Shown here: one piece after another, positions 25,225 through 33,268 of the stretch
Position numbering within the stretch: the stretch's first letter is position 1
Layout of the letters: every line of letters begins with the position of its first letter
Source of the DNA: Spirochaetales bacterium
Lineage (GTDB): Bacteria > Spirochaetota > Spirochaetia > SZUA-6 > RPPD01
Direction: 5' to 3'
NCBI GenBank assembly: GCA_016929065.1
Contig: JAFGJO010000021.1
Location: 1 to 44,648, forward strand
DNA: 44,648 bases
Notes under the pieces: model-generated
Told to the model about the DNA's origin: nothing
Database searches by the model: none
Seen by the model: the letters and a program-made list of their open reading frames with translations, nothing else
Position numbers and translations under genes: made by a program

Positions 25225-26817
25225 TTAAATAAAAGAGAACATGATGCCGCCGCCGACTCTGATCACACTTGATCCGTTAAAAAAACCGTCAACTGTCGGC
25301 GAGAAAAACTGCCCCGATACAAAAAATGCCGAATTCCCCAGTTTTATTCCCGCACGGATACCCGCCTCATAGGTGAACCCGTTATTCATTATAAAAAGAA
25401 ACGGGTCCTGTATGATATACCCGCTGAATAAAATTCCGGCATATACCTGTGCGTATGCAGGCCCGAGCGTAAACCGCAATGAACCGGCGAGCGGGACATC
25501 CAGATTATGCGTGATAACCGACCCGAATCCGAAGGAATTATACATGAGCCCGGTCTCAACTCCAAGGCCTATAATATCCCAGAACATGATATGTGCATCA
25601 AGGACAAATCCTGCACGCAAATGGGCAATGATATCAAGAAGGGTAAAAAGAACATCCGCTCCCGGAATAGGAATCGTTGTCGTCGGGGGATTATGCATTA
25701 GATAGGTGATTTCCAGCGACATGTCCAGCCGGAACGCTACAAAAAAACCTTCCTGTTTTTTCTCCGGCTGTTCCCCGTTATCGGCCGCTTTATCGGTTGT
25801 ATCACCGTTCTCCGCTTTTGTCTGGTCTTTTGCTGCGGTTTCTTTTCCATTTTCGGTTTTCACGGGCTCTTCTGTTTTTATCTCCGCAGTATTTTCACTC
25901 CCGCCGGATTCTACTGTATTTTCCTGTTCAACAAAACTCTGCGGATCTGTCGGTACTTCATCCAGATTCGGCGGGTATTTTATCCGCCGCTTGATGACCG
26001 GCGGCGTATCCTCCGGGTTTTTATCATTTTTTGCACTCACCGCTGGTGTTGTCATATCATCTGAATTACGGGGGAGCAGTTCACGGTTCTCGGCAGCGCC
26101 CCGTTCATCCAATCCGGTTCTGCGGTCGTTTCCGGCAGCAACTGAATCGTTTGTCAACGGTAAAATCTCCTCATTCAGCCACACCCTTGCTGCTTCAGCA
26201 GTCAACAGTTGTTTTGAAAAAGCAATATCATTTCCCGCTTTTTTAATTGCCACCATTTCACGTGGAAGCAGTTTCACAACCTGCACTTCCTTTTTTCCGG
26301 ACGCATTTGTTATTGTCTTTGAGACATCAATTTCGCCGCTGAAACAATAAATATTCTGGGCCGCAACTCCTTCCGCTGCGATAAAGGCAGAATCAAAACC
26401 AAAATTACTGTTGGACTTACGGGGAATTATCTTTGCATCGTTTATGACCAGGGGGTCATACCCCGATGCAGCCGTCATATTCGTGCGGATTCGGCCGTAA
26501 AATACCTCGATATCATAGACGCCGTTATCGGAAATTGCTTTGACAAGAAAAGAGCTGGATTCTGATATTTCAAGCTGAATATTGGAAGGCCTGATTCCGA
26601 TTGTCAACACCGTATCCGGTTCGACATTGATAATATTTCCAGAAATGATCTGCTTTCCGGCAATACCTTCTCCATCGGCACTGAAAAACTCGCTTTTTTC
26701 ATCCTGAGTAATCGAAAAACCATTTCCCATTGCGCTGGAGATATAAGCCTGGCCGTCACCAAAGGCTGATATACCAAAAAATAGTAAAAAACCCAAAATT
26801 GTCAGAAACATTCTCAT
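25225..26817 (-). CDS. FecR-like domain fused to outer-membrane barrel-like domain
   Basis: A signal peptide (MRMFLTILGFLLFFGISAFG) is followed by an N-terminal FecR-like beta region (about 20-200: VEPDTVLTIGI, YGRIRTNM, SGEIDVSKTI, LLPREMVAIK). A long disordered linker (about 225-355) rich in Glu, Lys, Thr and Asn with PVIKRRIKYPP follows, and then a C-terminal 170-residue Gly/aromatic barrel-like domain ending GGGIMFSFI. The frame also offers a TTG at 26826 and an ATG at 26811; the ATG at 26817 is preferred, although no start has a good ribosome site. FecR domains in spirochaetes are often in envelope proteins not tied to sigma factors, and none is nearby. The likely role is structural or sensory at the outer membrane; substrate unknown. 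Confidence 0.75.
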   Translation of the reverse strand: MRMFLTILGFLLFFGISAFGDGQAYISSAMGNGFSITQDEKSEFFSADGEGIAGKQIISGNIINVEPDTVLTIGIRPSNIQLEISESSSFLVKAISDNGVYDIEVFYGRIRTNMTAASGYDPLVINDAKIIPRKSNSNFGFDSAFIAAEGVAAQNIYCFSGEIDVSKTITNASGKKEVQVVKLLPREMVAIKKAGNDIAFSKQLLTAEAARVWLNEEILPLTNDSVAAGNDRRTGLDERGAAENRELLPRNSDDMTTPAVSAKNDKNPEDTPPVIKRRIKYPPNLDEVPTDPQSFVEQENTVESGGSENTAEIKTEEPVKTENGKETAAKDQTKAENGDTTDKAADNGEQPEKKQEGFFVAFRLDMSLEITYLMHNPPTTTIPIPGADVLFTLLDIIAHLRAGFVLDAHIMFWDIIGLGVETGLMYNSFGFGSVITHNLDVPLAGSLRFTLGPAYAQVYAGILFSGYIIQDPFLFIMNNGFTYEAGIRAGIKLGNSAFFVSGQFFSPTVDGFFNGSSVIRVGGGIMFSFI

Positions 26818-27032
26818 AGTATACAAAATACCACAAATTTACGGGTTTTACCATTGAACTTTCCAGGTATTTTCTTGAGTATTTACCATGGACCCGCAAA
26901 TTGTGCTCTCCATTTTGTATATCGGCTGAATAAATATAATTGACGAGATTAAATCATTTTTTTTAAAAACCCTTTTATATCGAAAAAAATTATAATAAGA
27001 TAAATCCACAGAACCAGAGGGAGGAGCGCATC

Positions 27033-28016
27033 ATGATTCAGCATTACCTTTGCAAGCAGGCCAGTATCGAAAAAACATCAGAAGACAAGGCCAATATTGT
27101 CATTTATATCAAACCGAATGAGAAAGAACTCAAGGAGCTCACCACCTCATATCAAATTGACGAGCACAATCTGAACTCCGCACTTGACCCGGATGAACTG
27201 GGCCGTCTTGAAATCGAGGATGATCATGTTGTGGTCATTATGAAACGGCCAAAAAACTACTGCACGGACAACGAACTGATGTTCAAAGTAACATCGCTTG
27301 GTTGTTTCATGTTCAAGGAAAAACTTGTCATTGTTATGTCCGAGGAAGTTCAGGTGCTTTGGACAAAACAGGTCAAACGGGTAAAAACCCTGCACGATGT
27401 TCTGCTCCGCATCATTTACGGCACTATTTCCCACTTTCTAAGCCACTTGAAAATTATCAGCCTGCTTTCCGATTCTCTGGAAGACAAAATCGATACCTCG
27501 GTTGAAAACCGGTATCTTCAAAATATGTTCTCGCTGGAAAAAAGTCTTGTATATTATTTTAACGGTATTCATTCAAATGCGATATTGTTTGAAAAACTGA
27601 AGAACAATTCTTCAAAAATAGGATTTTCAGAAGACAACATAGAAGTTCTGGATGATATCATTATTGAAAACAGCCAATGTTTCAAACAGGCAGAAATTTA
27701 TACAAACATTATCTCAGGAATCATGAGTACACACGCGTCAATCGTGGGAAACAACCTGAACATCACCATCCATCGGCTTACGTTTATCGCAACTGTTTTC
27801 ATGCCGCTGACGCTTATTTCCAGTATTGGAGGGATGTCGGAATGGACAATGATGACAGAACAGCTGGGCTGGCCTCTCTCCTATTCCCTTCTGCTGGCCG
27901 GCATGACCCTGCTTGGTTTCGGGACATATTTTTTCCTCAGGAAAATATCCACACCCCGTGCGCTTTTCAGACGAAAACGGAACCGGTTGCTGCATGATAA
28001 AGACAAACTCAATTAA
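27033..28016 (+). CDS. CorA-family divalent cation channel with GMS motif
   Basis: A 327-residue member of the CorA/2-TM-GxN family of Mg2+/Co2+ or Zn2+ channels. An N-terminal alpha/beta cytoplasmic domain is followed by long helices (residues about 130-240), TM1 (LTFIATVFMPLTLISSIG) and TM2 (SLLLAGMTLLGFGTYFFL), with a basic C-terminus. The selectivity motif, normally Gly-Met-Asn after TM1, is G267-M268-S269 here. Whether this alters ion choice is not known; some subfamilies may share it. GAGGGAGGAG precedes the ATG. It converges on the LCP gene so closely that the two stop codons overlap. Confidence 0.9.
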   Translation: MIQHYLCKQASIEKTSEDKANIVIYIKPNEKELKELTTSYQIDEHNLNSALDPDELGRLEIEDDHVVVIMKRPKNYCTDNELMFKVTSLGCFMFKEKLVIVMSEEVQVLWTKQVKRVKTLHDVLLRIIYGTISHFLSHLKIISLLSDSLEDKIDTSVENRYLQNMFSLEKSLVYYFNGIHSNAILFEKLKNNSSKIGFSEDNIEVLDDIIIENSQCFKQAEIYTNIISGIMSTHASIVGNNLNITIHRLTFIATVFMPLTLISSIGGMSEWTMMTEQLGWPLSYSLLLAGMTLLGFGTYFFLRKISTPRALFRRKRNRLLHDKDKLN

Positions 28017-30079
28017 TGGTTTTTATAGACCAGCTGCTGGACATACAATTTAAAGAACAGCCAATCCTGATTTTTCGGTAATAAAATAAAGGCCCCCCTC
28101 TGTTCTTCTGCAAGGGTTTCCATGAGTGTCTGCTGCTGGGTTTCATTGAGCAGATACAAATTCGAATATGATGCATACAGGATATTGTGAGTGGAAAGAA
28201 CCTGTCGTGAATTGATTGTACTGTCCTTGAAAAGAATGAAATACTGCACAAGGTCTACCAGCGACATGTTTGTATCAACATATTTCAGCATTGCCGTGAA
28301 CAGGTCCAATGCGATTCCCTGATCGTCGCGGCTGCGCTTTTTAAAAGTTTCAACAAGCGCTTCCAGAACCAGCTGCTGACGGTATGCCCGCTGAAAATCA
28401 GACGTTGTTGCGCGTGACCGGATAATCCGCATCGCCTGAATCCCGTTGAAATGATGGTTCCCCACCGGATACGCAAGTGTTTTCCATTCGCCGTGTTCCC
28501 TGATTTTATACGTGGGATCAACAACCGGCTCATCAAGATACACATCCACCCCGCCCAGAATATCAATTACATCAATAAACGCATACATGTCGACAGCCGC
28601 ATATTTGGTCACCGGGATCCCGGTCATCCCGGAGATAGTTTTTACACATTCTTCCATCCCGCGCCGCGGCAGCCAGTTGATCCGCTGACTGTTATAAAAC
28701 AAATCCCTCGGGATACTCAGCAGTGAAATAGTGTTTTGCTTTGTATCCCCGGAAACCAGAATAATTGTGTCAGAAAGATCTTCGTTCATCCCGAACAGTA
28801 AAAAATGAACCATATGCTCATTTTCCGGTGCAAAAGTATCTGACGGAAATGATATTTTCCCGTTTGGCTTCCGTATTGCAGAGATATCCGTTCCAGAAAA
28901 CGTCTGTAATGGCCGGATTGTAATATTGTTTTTATCCACAAGAATTATTGATGCACTTTTTTTCTCTATCGCAAAGGCACCGATACGTTCCTGCCCGGCA
29001 AATACATCATAATAGATATACGTTTCATCTTCACGCGGTTCGGTTCTCAGCGAAAGATTTGTTTCTTTCAACAGTACGTTTAATTTTTCATTCTTGAATC
29101 CGTTCTCAAGAGCGAACACGACCGTGTCAAGTTCGTGTTCACTCGTTGGGCGGGTATCTATCTGTTCAACTGTTTTGACAAACCTGTTTTTGAACTCGGT
29201 AAAATCAGAGACCTTTTCATTGTCGAGGTAAAACGCGTTTTCGAATTTATCATAGCATACAACAGAGACTGTCCGTCCGTTTTTTCTGAGTTCTCCGGAA
29301 ATCCGCGATTCGGTTTCAGAGGTCAGGTCGAATTCAGCTTGCTTTGCCGCAAGCAGACTGATGATAATATCATTCTGTTTCAGCGAACGGATCCGGTACT
29401 TTTGCTGTTCCTGTTCATTGACAATTTTTTGCAGCTTCTGCTGCATTTCATGGCTGAACGCAATGAGCCGGTCATCACATTTCCCGTCATAGTTTCCGGC
29501 ATCCATGGCAGTTCTGATACTGATCGATTCATCATCAGGAAAAAAAGTAATGCGGTAAATGACATTCGTTCCATTTTTTAATACACCGGCAAGTCCGCCC
29601 ATATCTTCATAAATAAAACCGGAATCAGCCAGAAATGCAGAAAAAGCCGGTGTACTGCGAATTTCATCAATTTTCTTTCCGTAGAGTTCATCAAGATACC
29701 GTCCATGCAGAGCTTCAATTCCCTGCTCAAAAACAGACTCCTGCGTTTGCTCTGTTCCATCCTGTAATTCGGCCAGCAACAGTGATATATCCTGCGGCTG
29801 GAGCCCCAGTGAAACACGCAGGGCGTTATAGTCTGAGGCGAGGAGAAACAAGGACTGACGAAGCGTGTCAATAGTCCTGTTTCTGTCATTCAATTCCTTT
29901 TCCACCCGTGAAAGTGTCATTTGCGTATTGATTGAAAGTACTGTTACTCCAATAAAAACAACAAGAAACAGAACCGCACCGGCCATGATCACCCATCCGG
30001 GTAATGGAAAGTTCTGGTGGTATGAAACACGAGGAGTACTCGAGTACTGCTCTAATGGGATTTTTTCCTGTTTTTTCAT
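28013..30079 (-). CDS. LytR-CpsA-Psr (LCP) family protein with large extra domain
   Basis: From the ATG at 30079 there are 688 residues; the frame extends to a TTG at 30118, and no start has a convincing ribosome site. A cytoplasmic N-terminus, one membrane helix (about 28-48) and a short coiled coil are followed by about 350 residues of unrecognised extracytoplasmic sequence. The LCP domain then starts around 420: LLFGMNEDLSDTIILVS, LLSIPRDLFY and MRIIRSRATTSDFQRAYRQQ carry the conserved Asp and Arg residues. LCP enzymes attach polymers from lipid carriers to peptidoglycan or other acceptors. Here the acceptor is unknown; a diderm lacks teichoic acids, so a capsule or glycoprotein linkage is possible. 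It follows the Nudix gene by 67 bases. Confidence 0.85.
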   Translation of the reverse strand: MKKQEKIPLEQYSSTPRVSYHQNFPLPGWVIMAGAVLFLVVFIGVTVLSINTQMTLSRVEKELNDRNRTIDTLRQSLFLLASDYNALRVSLGLQPQDISLLLAELQDGTEQTQESVFEQGIEALHGRYLDELYGKKIDEIRSTPAFSAFLADSGFIYEDMGGLAGVLKNGTNVIYRITFFPDDESISIRTAMDAGNYDGKCDDRLIAFSHEMQQKLQKIVNEQEQQKYRIRSLKQNDIIISLLAAKQAEFDLTSETESRISGELRKNGRTVSVVCYDKFENAFYLDNEKVSDFTEFKNRFVKTVEQIDTRPTSEHELDTVVFALENGFKNEKLNVLLKETNLSLRTEPREDETYIYYDVFAGQERIGAFAIEKKSASIILVDKNNITIRPLQTFSGTDISAIRKPNGKISFPSDTFAPENEHMVHFLLFGMNEDLSDTIILVSGDTKQNTISLLSIPRDLFYNSQRINWLPRRGMEECVKTISGMTGIPVTKYAAVDMYAFIDVIDILGGVDVYLDEPVVDPTYKIREHGEWKTLAYPVGNHHFNGIQAMRIIRSRATTSDFQRAYRQQLVLEALVETFKKRSRDDQGIALDLFTAMLKYVDTNMSLVDLVQYFILFKDSTINSRQVLSTHNILYASYSNLYLLNETQQQTLMETLAEEQRGAFILLPKNQDWLFFKLYVQQLVYKNH

Positions 30080-30146
30080 GAGTGAAAGTATTTTAATTGT
30101 GTATGCAATCTCCGTCAAGAAGAGACATTGCTATTATTACAGGTTT

Positions 30147-30584
30147 TTATTCTGTTTTTAATGCGTCATTGATAATCTGCTCATGATCAAAGGCAATTTT
30201 TTCCGGCAAATCTGTACACAAAAACCATTCCAGCGCACCGGCATCATCTCCGGCAACAGCAAGGCCTTCCCATTCCAGGATCAAATACACTCCGGAAACC
30301 ACCTGATTGGGATGCCGTCCGGGCGTACTGTACAGTCCCAAAAAACGGGTTTGTAATGCCTTTAGACCTGTTTCCTCTTCAAGCTCGCGTATTGCCGCCT
30401 GCTCGGCTGTTTCATTATAATCCATATAACCGCCGGGAAGGGCCCAAAAGCCTCTGCAGGGCTCATTATTGCGCTGTATGAGCAATATTTTACCTTTTTC
30501 ACGTACCACGGCATCTACCGTCATTACCCTGTTTTTATAACGCCCACAAACCGGGCAGGGACTTTTTTCTGAATCCTGCTTCAT
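30147..30584 (-). CDS. Nudix hydrolase
   Basis: This 145-residue pyrophosphohydrolase acts on nucleoside diphosphate derivatives. The Nudix box is complete: GGYMDYNETAEQAAIRELEE followed by ETGL. A CPVCG motif at the N-terminus with no second pair suggests a shortened zinc ribbon. Two adjacent ATGs at 30587 and 30584 follow GGAGAG; the second has the better spacing. The gene lies 10 bases after the acidic secreted protein gene and probably shares its transcript. Substrate cannot be predicted from sequence; an ADP-ribose or sugar-nucleotide hydrolase are options. Confidence 0.9.
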   Translation of the reverse strand: MKQDSEKSPCPVCGRYKNRVMTVDAVVREKGKILLIQRNNEPCRGFWALPGGYMDYNETAEQAAIRELEEETGLKALQTRFLGLYSTPGRHPNQVVSGVYLILEWEGLAVAGDDAGALEWFLCTDLPEKIAFDHEQIINDALKTE

Positions 30585-30594
30585 CATCTCTCCA

Positions 30595-31419
30595 TTAAAA
30601 CCACAATGCCGCTTTTATCGAGGGTCCGTACAAATCCAACCCATTGAAATTATTATAATCAAAACCAACTCCGATGCTGAACATGTCGATTTTGAAATTG
30701 AGAGCAGTCGTAAGGATGATATATGATACTGTTCCATCAATAGAAAAAAGCGAGTAAAGGGTATACACAACATTCGGCGTAAACTTTATTTTAATACTGC
30801 TTCCAAAGCCGAACTGGGAATATAAATTTACATCAGGGAGAAAAATACCGCCATATATGTTAATGATAAAAGATTCCATTACAAGAGACAATCCAACATT
30901 CCCTGAAACAACAAACAATGATTCATCCAGACTGTTTCCAATATACGAGCTGTACATATTCACATGAAACAAGAGAAAAGTCATATCTGCCATACCAGAA
31001 ACAGAAAAGGAATGGTATTCTTCGCCAAATAAATAGGCTCCGGAAACAGCGAATTCTCCCAGCATCCCCGAATCGGGCATGATACAGGAGTCATCACTTG
31101 AACTGTTATCAGTGTATCCACTATCACGATCCGATGTGCCATCGTCATAATCATTATCATCATCATAATCATTATCATCATCATCATCATCAGAATAAGA
31201 GGACTCAGCCATTATCTGGCACATTGCTCCCAGACATGATCCCAGAAAATTTCCGCCGTCATCATCGCCCTTTTTGCTTTTTTCATTCTGCCGGGATTCC
31301 TGTTCCTTTTTTGTTCTCTCCTTGTATTCCTCGAAGGTTTCCGCTTGCAGAACCGGAATACAGAAAATCAGGGTGACAAGACTCCAAAGAAATATTCCAA
31401 TTATTTTTTTTCCGTTCAT
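30595..31419 (-). CDS. Secreted acidic-linker barrel-like protein, paralogue 2
   Basis: I do not recognise this family. The 274 residues begin with a signal peptide (GIFLWSLVTLIFCIPVLQA), then a charged helix ETFEEYKERTKKEQES, a Ser/Asp-rich stretch with a near-homopolymeric Asp run and DDDNDY repeats, and a C-terminal beta-rich domain (GEFAVSGAYLFGEEYHSFSV; YIGNSLDESLF; GFDYNNFNGLDLYGPSIKAA, then LWF). The upstream neighbour has the same plan. The terminal Phe suggests an outer-membrane barrel. The Asp run could bind calcium (inference). A GGGGGAG site lies 11 bases before the ATG at 31419. Confidence 0.75.
   Translation of the reverse strand: MNGKKIIGIFLWSLVTLIFCIPVLQAETFEEYKERTKKEQESRQNEKSKKGDDDGGNFLGSCLGAMCQIMAESSYSDDDDDDNDYDDDNDYDDGTSDRDSGYTDNSSSDDSCIMPDSGMLGEFAVSGAYLFGEEYHSFSVSGMADMTFLLFHVNMYSSYIGNSLDESLFVVSGNVGLSLVMESFIINIYGGIFLPDVNLYSQFGFGSSIKIKFTPNVVYTLYSLFSIDGTVSYIILTTALNFKIDMFSIGVGFDYNNFNGLDLYGPSIKAALWF
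31141..31192 (-). repeat. GAT-rich microsatellite in coding sequence
   Basis: The coding strand has a run of six GAT codons and then two units of an 18-base repeat encoding DDDNDY. Because the unit is a multiple of three, slippage would change the length of the Asp run without breaking the frame. Confidence 0.85.
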
Positions 31420-31555
31420 TTTCTTCGCTGCTCCCCCTTGCGGTTCCGGCTGGATCTTTGCCGGGATATTTAATAGTTTCTATCATTCAGTATAGTACTT
31501 TCAACAGGGAAATCAAAAAAAGTTGCCGTTCACTCTGTTTTCAAGCGTGTTTCCT

Positions 31556-32332
31556 TTAAAACCAGACCGCAGCCTTGAGTGTCGGGCCGTATAAAAGAAG
31601 ATCGTTATAATTATGATAGGTAAACCCCACTCCGATCGTGAATGAGTCAATTGCATAACTGATCGATGTATCAAAAACCAGAAAAAACAGGCTGCCGTCG
31701 AATGAAAAGAAGGTATTCATGCCGAATATGAATTTCTCCGGCAGGAACAGTTTTGCACTCAGGCCGCAGGAAAATCCCTGATAGACCGTATCTTGTAGAA
31801 ATACTCCGGCATACACATTCAGGATTGTATGCTCAGTGACAAGCCCGATCCCCGCATGCGCTGCAAAAGTAAACAAAAACTCATCAAGGCTGTTTCCAAT
31901 AAAACTGAGATAACTGTTGATATGAAACAGTCCGATGTTTATTCCGATATGGTTTTCGACAGCATACGCATGATAATCCTGTCCGAACAGATACATGCCG
32001 TTTACCGACACCTCCCCGAGAAACGGTTTATTTTCGTTGACTTCCCCGTAAGGGTGATCAGGATAAGTTTGTGCATCTATCCCGCTGCATGATCCGCCGG
32101 AACTTTCTCCTTCATCTCTGCTCCAGTCATCCTCTGGCTCCCGCTGCTGGTCAGAATCGTCATAGTATGAGCCTCCGCCGAAACATCCTCCTGATCCGCC
32201 GCTGGAATCATTCTGCTGTTTTTCTTTTTCAGTCCGTTTCCGGTATTCATCGAATGTCTCGGCATACACTGCCGGCAGAGCAATACAGCCGCAGACAAGA
32301 CACCATACTAATAATGACAGTATTTTTTTCAT
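31556..32332 (-). CDS. Secreted acidic-linker barrel-like protein, paralogue 1
   Basis: This 258-residue paralogue of the following gene has a signal peptide (ILSLLVWCLVCGCIALPAVYA), the charged ETFDEYRKRTEKEKQ helix, a Gly/Ser/Asp/Glu-rich linker (shorter, without the Asp run), then the C-terminal domain (GEVSVNGMYLFGQDYHAY; FIGNSLDEFLF; GFTYHNYNDLLLYGPTLKAA, then VWF). The start at 32341 is also possible; AGGG lies 3 bases before it and 12 before the ATG at 32332. The gap to the paralogue is 136 bases. Function unknown; the tandem arrangement suggests duplication followed by divergence of the linker. Confidence 0.72.
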   Translation of the reverse strand: MKKILSLLVWCLVCGCIALPAVYAETFDEYRKRTEKEKQQNDSSGGSGGCFGGGSYYDDSDQQREPEDDWSRDEGESSGGSCSGIDAQTYPDHPYGEVNENKPFLGEVSVNGMYLFGQDYHAYAVENHIGINIGLFHINSYLSFIGNSLDEFLFTFAAHAGIGLVTEHTILNVYAGVFLQDTVYQGFSCGLSAKLFLPEKFIFGMNTFFSFDGSLFFLVFDTSISYAIDSFTIGVGFTYHNYNDLLLYGPTLKAAVWF

Positions 32333-32609
32333 TGTTTCCATCTACCCTATACGTTAAAAATATTCGCCCCCGCAAGACCGCCGAAATGTTGTACCATTCT
32401 TTCTCCTCTACAGCTGTCCCGCTGTTATCAGTATATCCCCAAATTTTATCTAATTCTAATGCTGTGAAAAAAATCGATATTCAGGTTTTTACCGGCGTGA
32501 ACAGTGCTTTCCGAGGGATTTGCCGCGGGGATATTTTACGGACAACGTATACAAATAAAGAGAATTACAAGAAATGAGCCAAAAAGTTCATTCAGATTAC
32601 ACGAAAACA

Positions 32610-33116
32610 TTACTTATTGTTCTGGAGCTTTTTCTTCAGTTCTTCGAGCTCCTGTTCTGCCTCATGATCCTTGAATGCTTTTGCCGTTGTATCAGGCTTT
32701 CCAACAAGCATTTCAAACTGGGCAAGAAGCAGATCAACATCAACCGTCGCCTGAAATTTTGATTTTAACCGGGATAATTCATCTTTCAAAAAACCAACCT
32801 TGAATCCAAGTTCCGCTTCCTCGGTTTTGAGCGTTGTTATTTTTAATTCAATTTCTGCGACTTTATCACGAGCGCGCGATGCAAGGTCCAATTCATTGCT
32901 GCTTTCTGCCAGCTTGACCCGGTCAAGCCAGATCAATAGTTCCTTTTCATTTTCTGCGCGTGCATTCTGTGTCTGTTTTAAGGTGGTAATAAACGCAAGA
33001 ACATATTCCTTTGCAGCAAGCGGGTCCATGCCGCTGATATCGGTATCCGGACGGGCATCGCTGTTCCCCGGAATATTTGAAAACCCGGAATCCAGATTAG
33101 TGCTCTCTTCAGACAT
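32610..33116 (-). CDS. Cytoplasmic coiled-coil protein of unknown function
   Basis: A protein of 168 residues, starting at the ATG at 33116 with AAGGAGG 6 bases upstream; the frame opens at 33137. Residues 1-40 are polar and probably disordered, and residues 40-168 are a nearly continuous helix with heptads (KQTQNARAENEKELLIWLDR; AEIELKITTLKTEEAELGFK) ending in Glu/Lys-rich sequence. No signal peptide, no enzyme motif. It diverges from the zwf operon, separated by 152 bases. It could be a scaffold or PspA-like membrane-associated protein, but I see no specific family signature. Confidence 0.75.
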   Translation of the reverse strand: MSEESTNLDSGFSNIPGNSDARPDTDISGMDPLAAKEYVLAFITTLKQTQNARAENEKELLIWLDRVKLAESSNELDLASRARDKVAEIELKITTLKTEEAELGFKVGFLKDELSRLKSKFQATVDVDLLLAQFEMLVGKPDTTAKAFKDHEAEQELEELKKKLQNNK

Positions 33117-33268
33117 GAAATTCCTCCTTGACAGCATATTCGTTGTGTCATTTCATTTTATGAAAGCTTTCGGGATAATGCAAGAGTATAAAAAACAAAT
33201 ATTCAGGGCAATAGCATTTATTTTTTCAACATCTTGACCTTGACCGCCTCTGTATTTAGTTTATCTAT

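Noticed and set aside
32342-32355. A TATACGT half site before acidic paralogue 1, as part of the radical SAM regulon
   Set aside because: Only one half of the palindrome is present in AT-rich sequence; not enough to claim a site.
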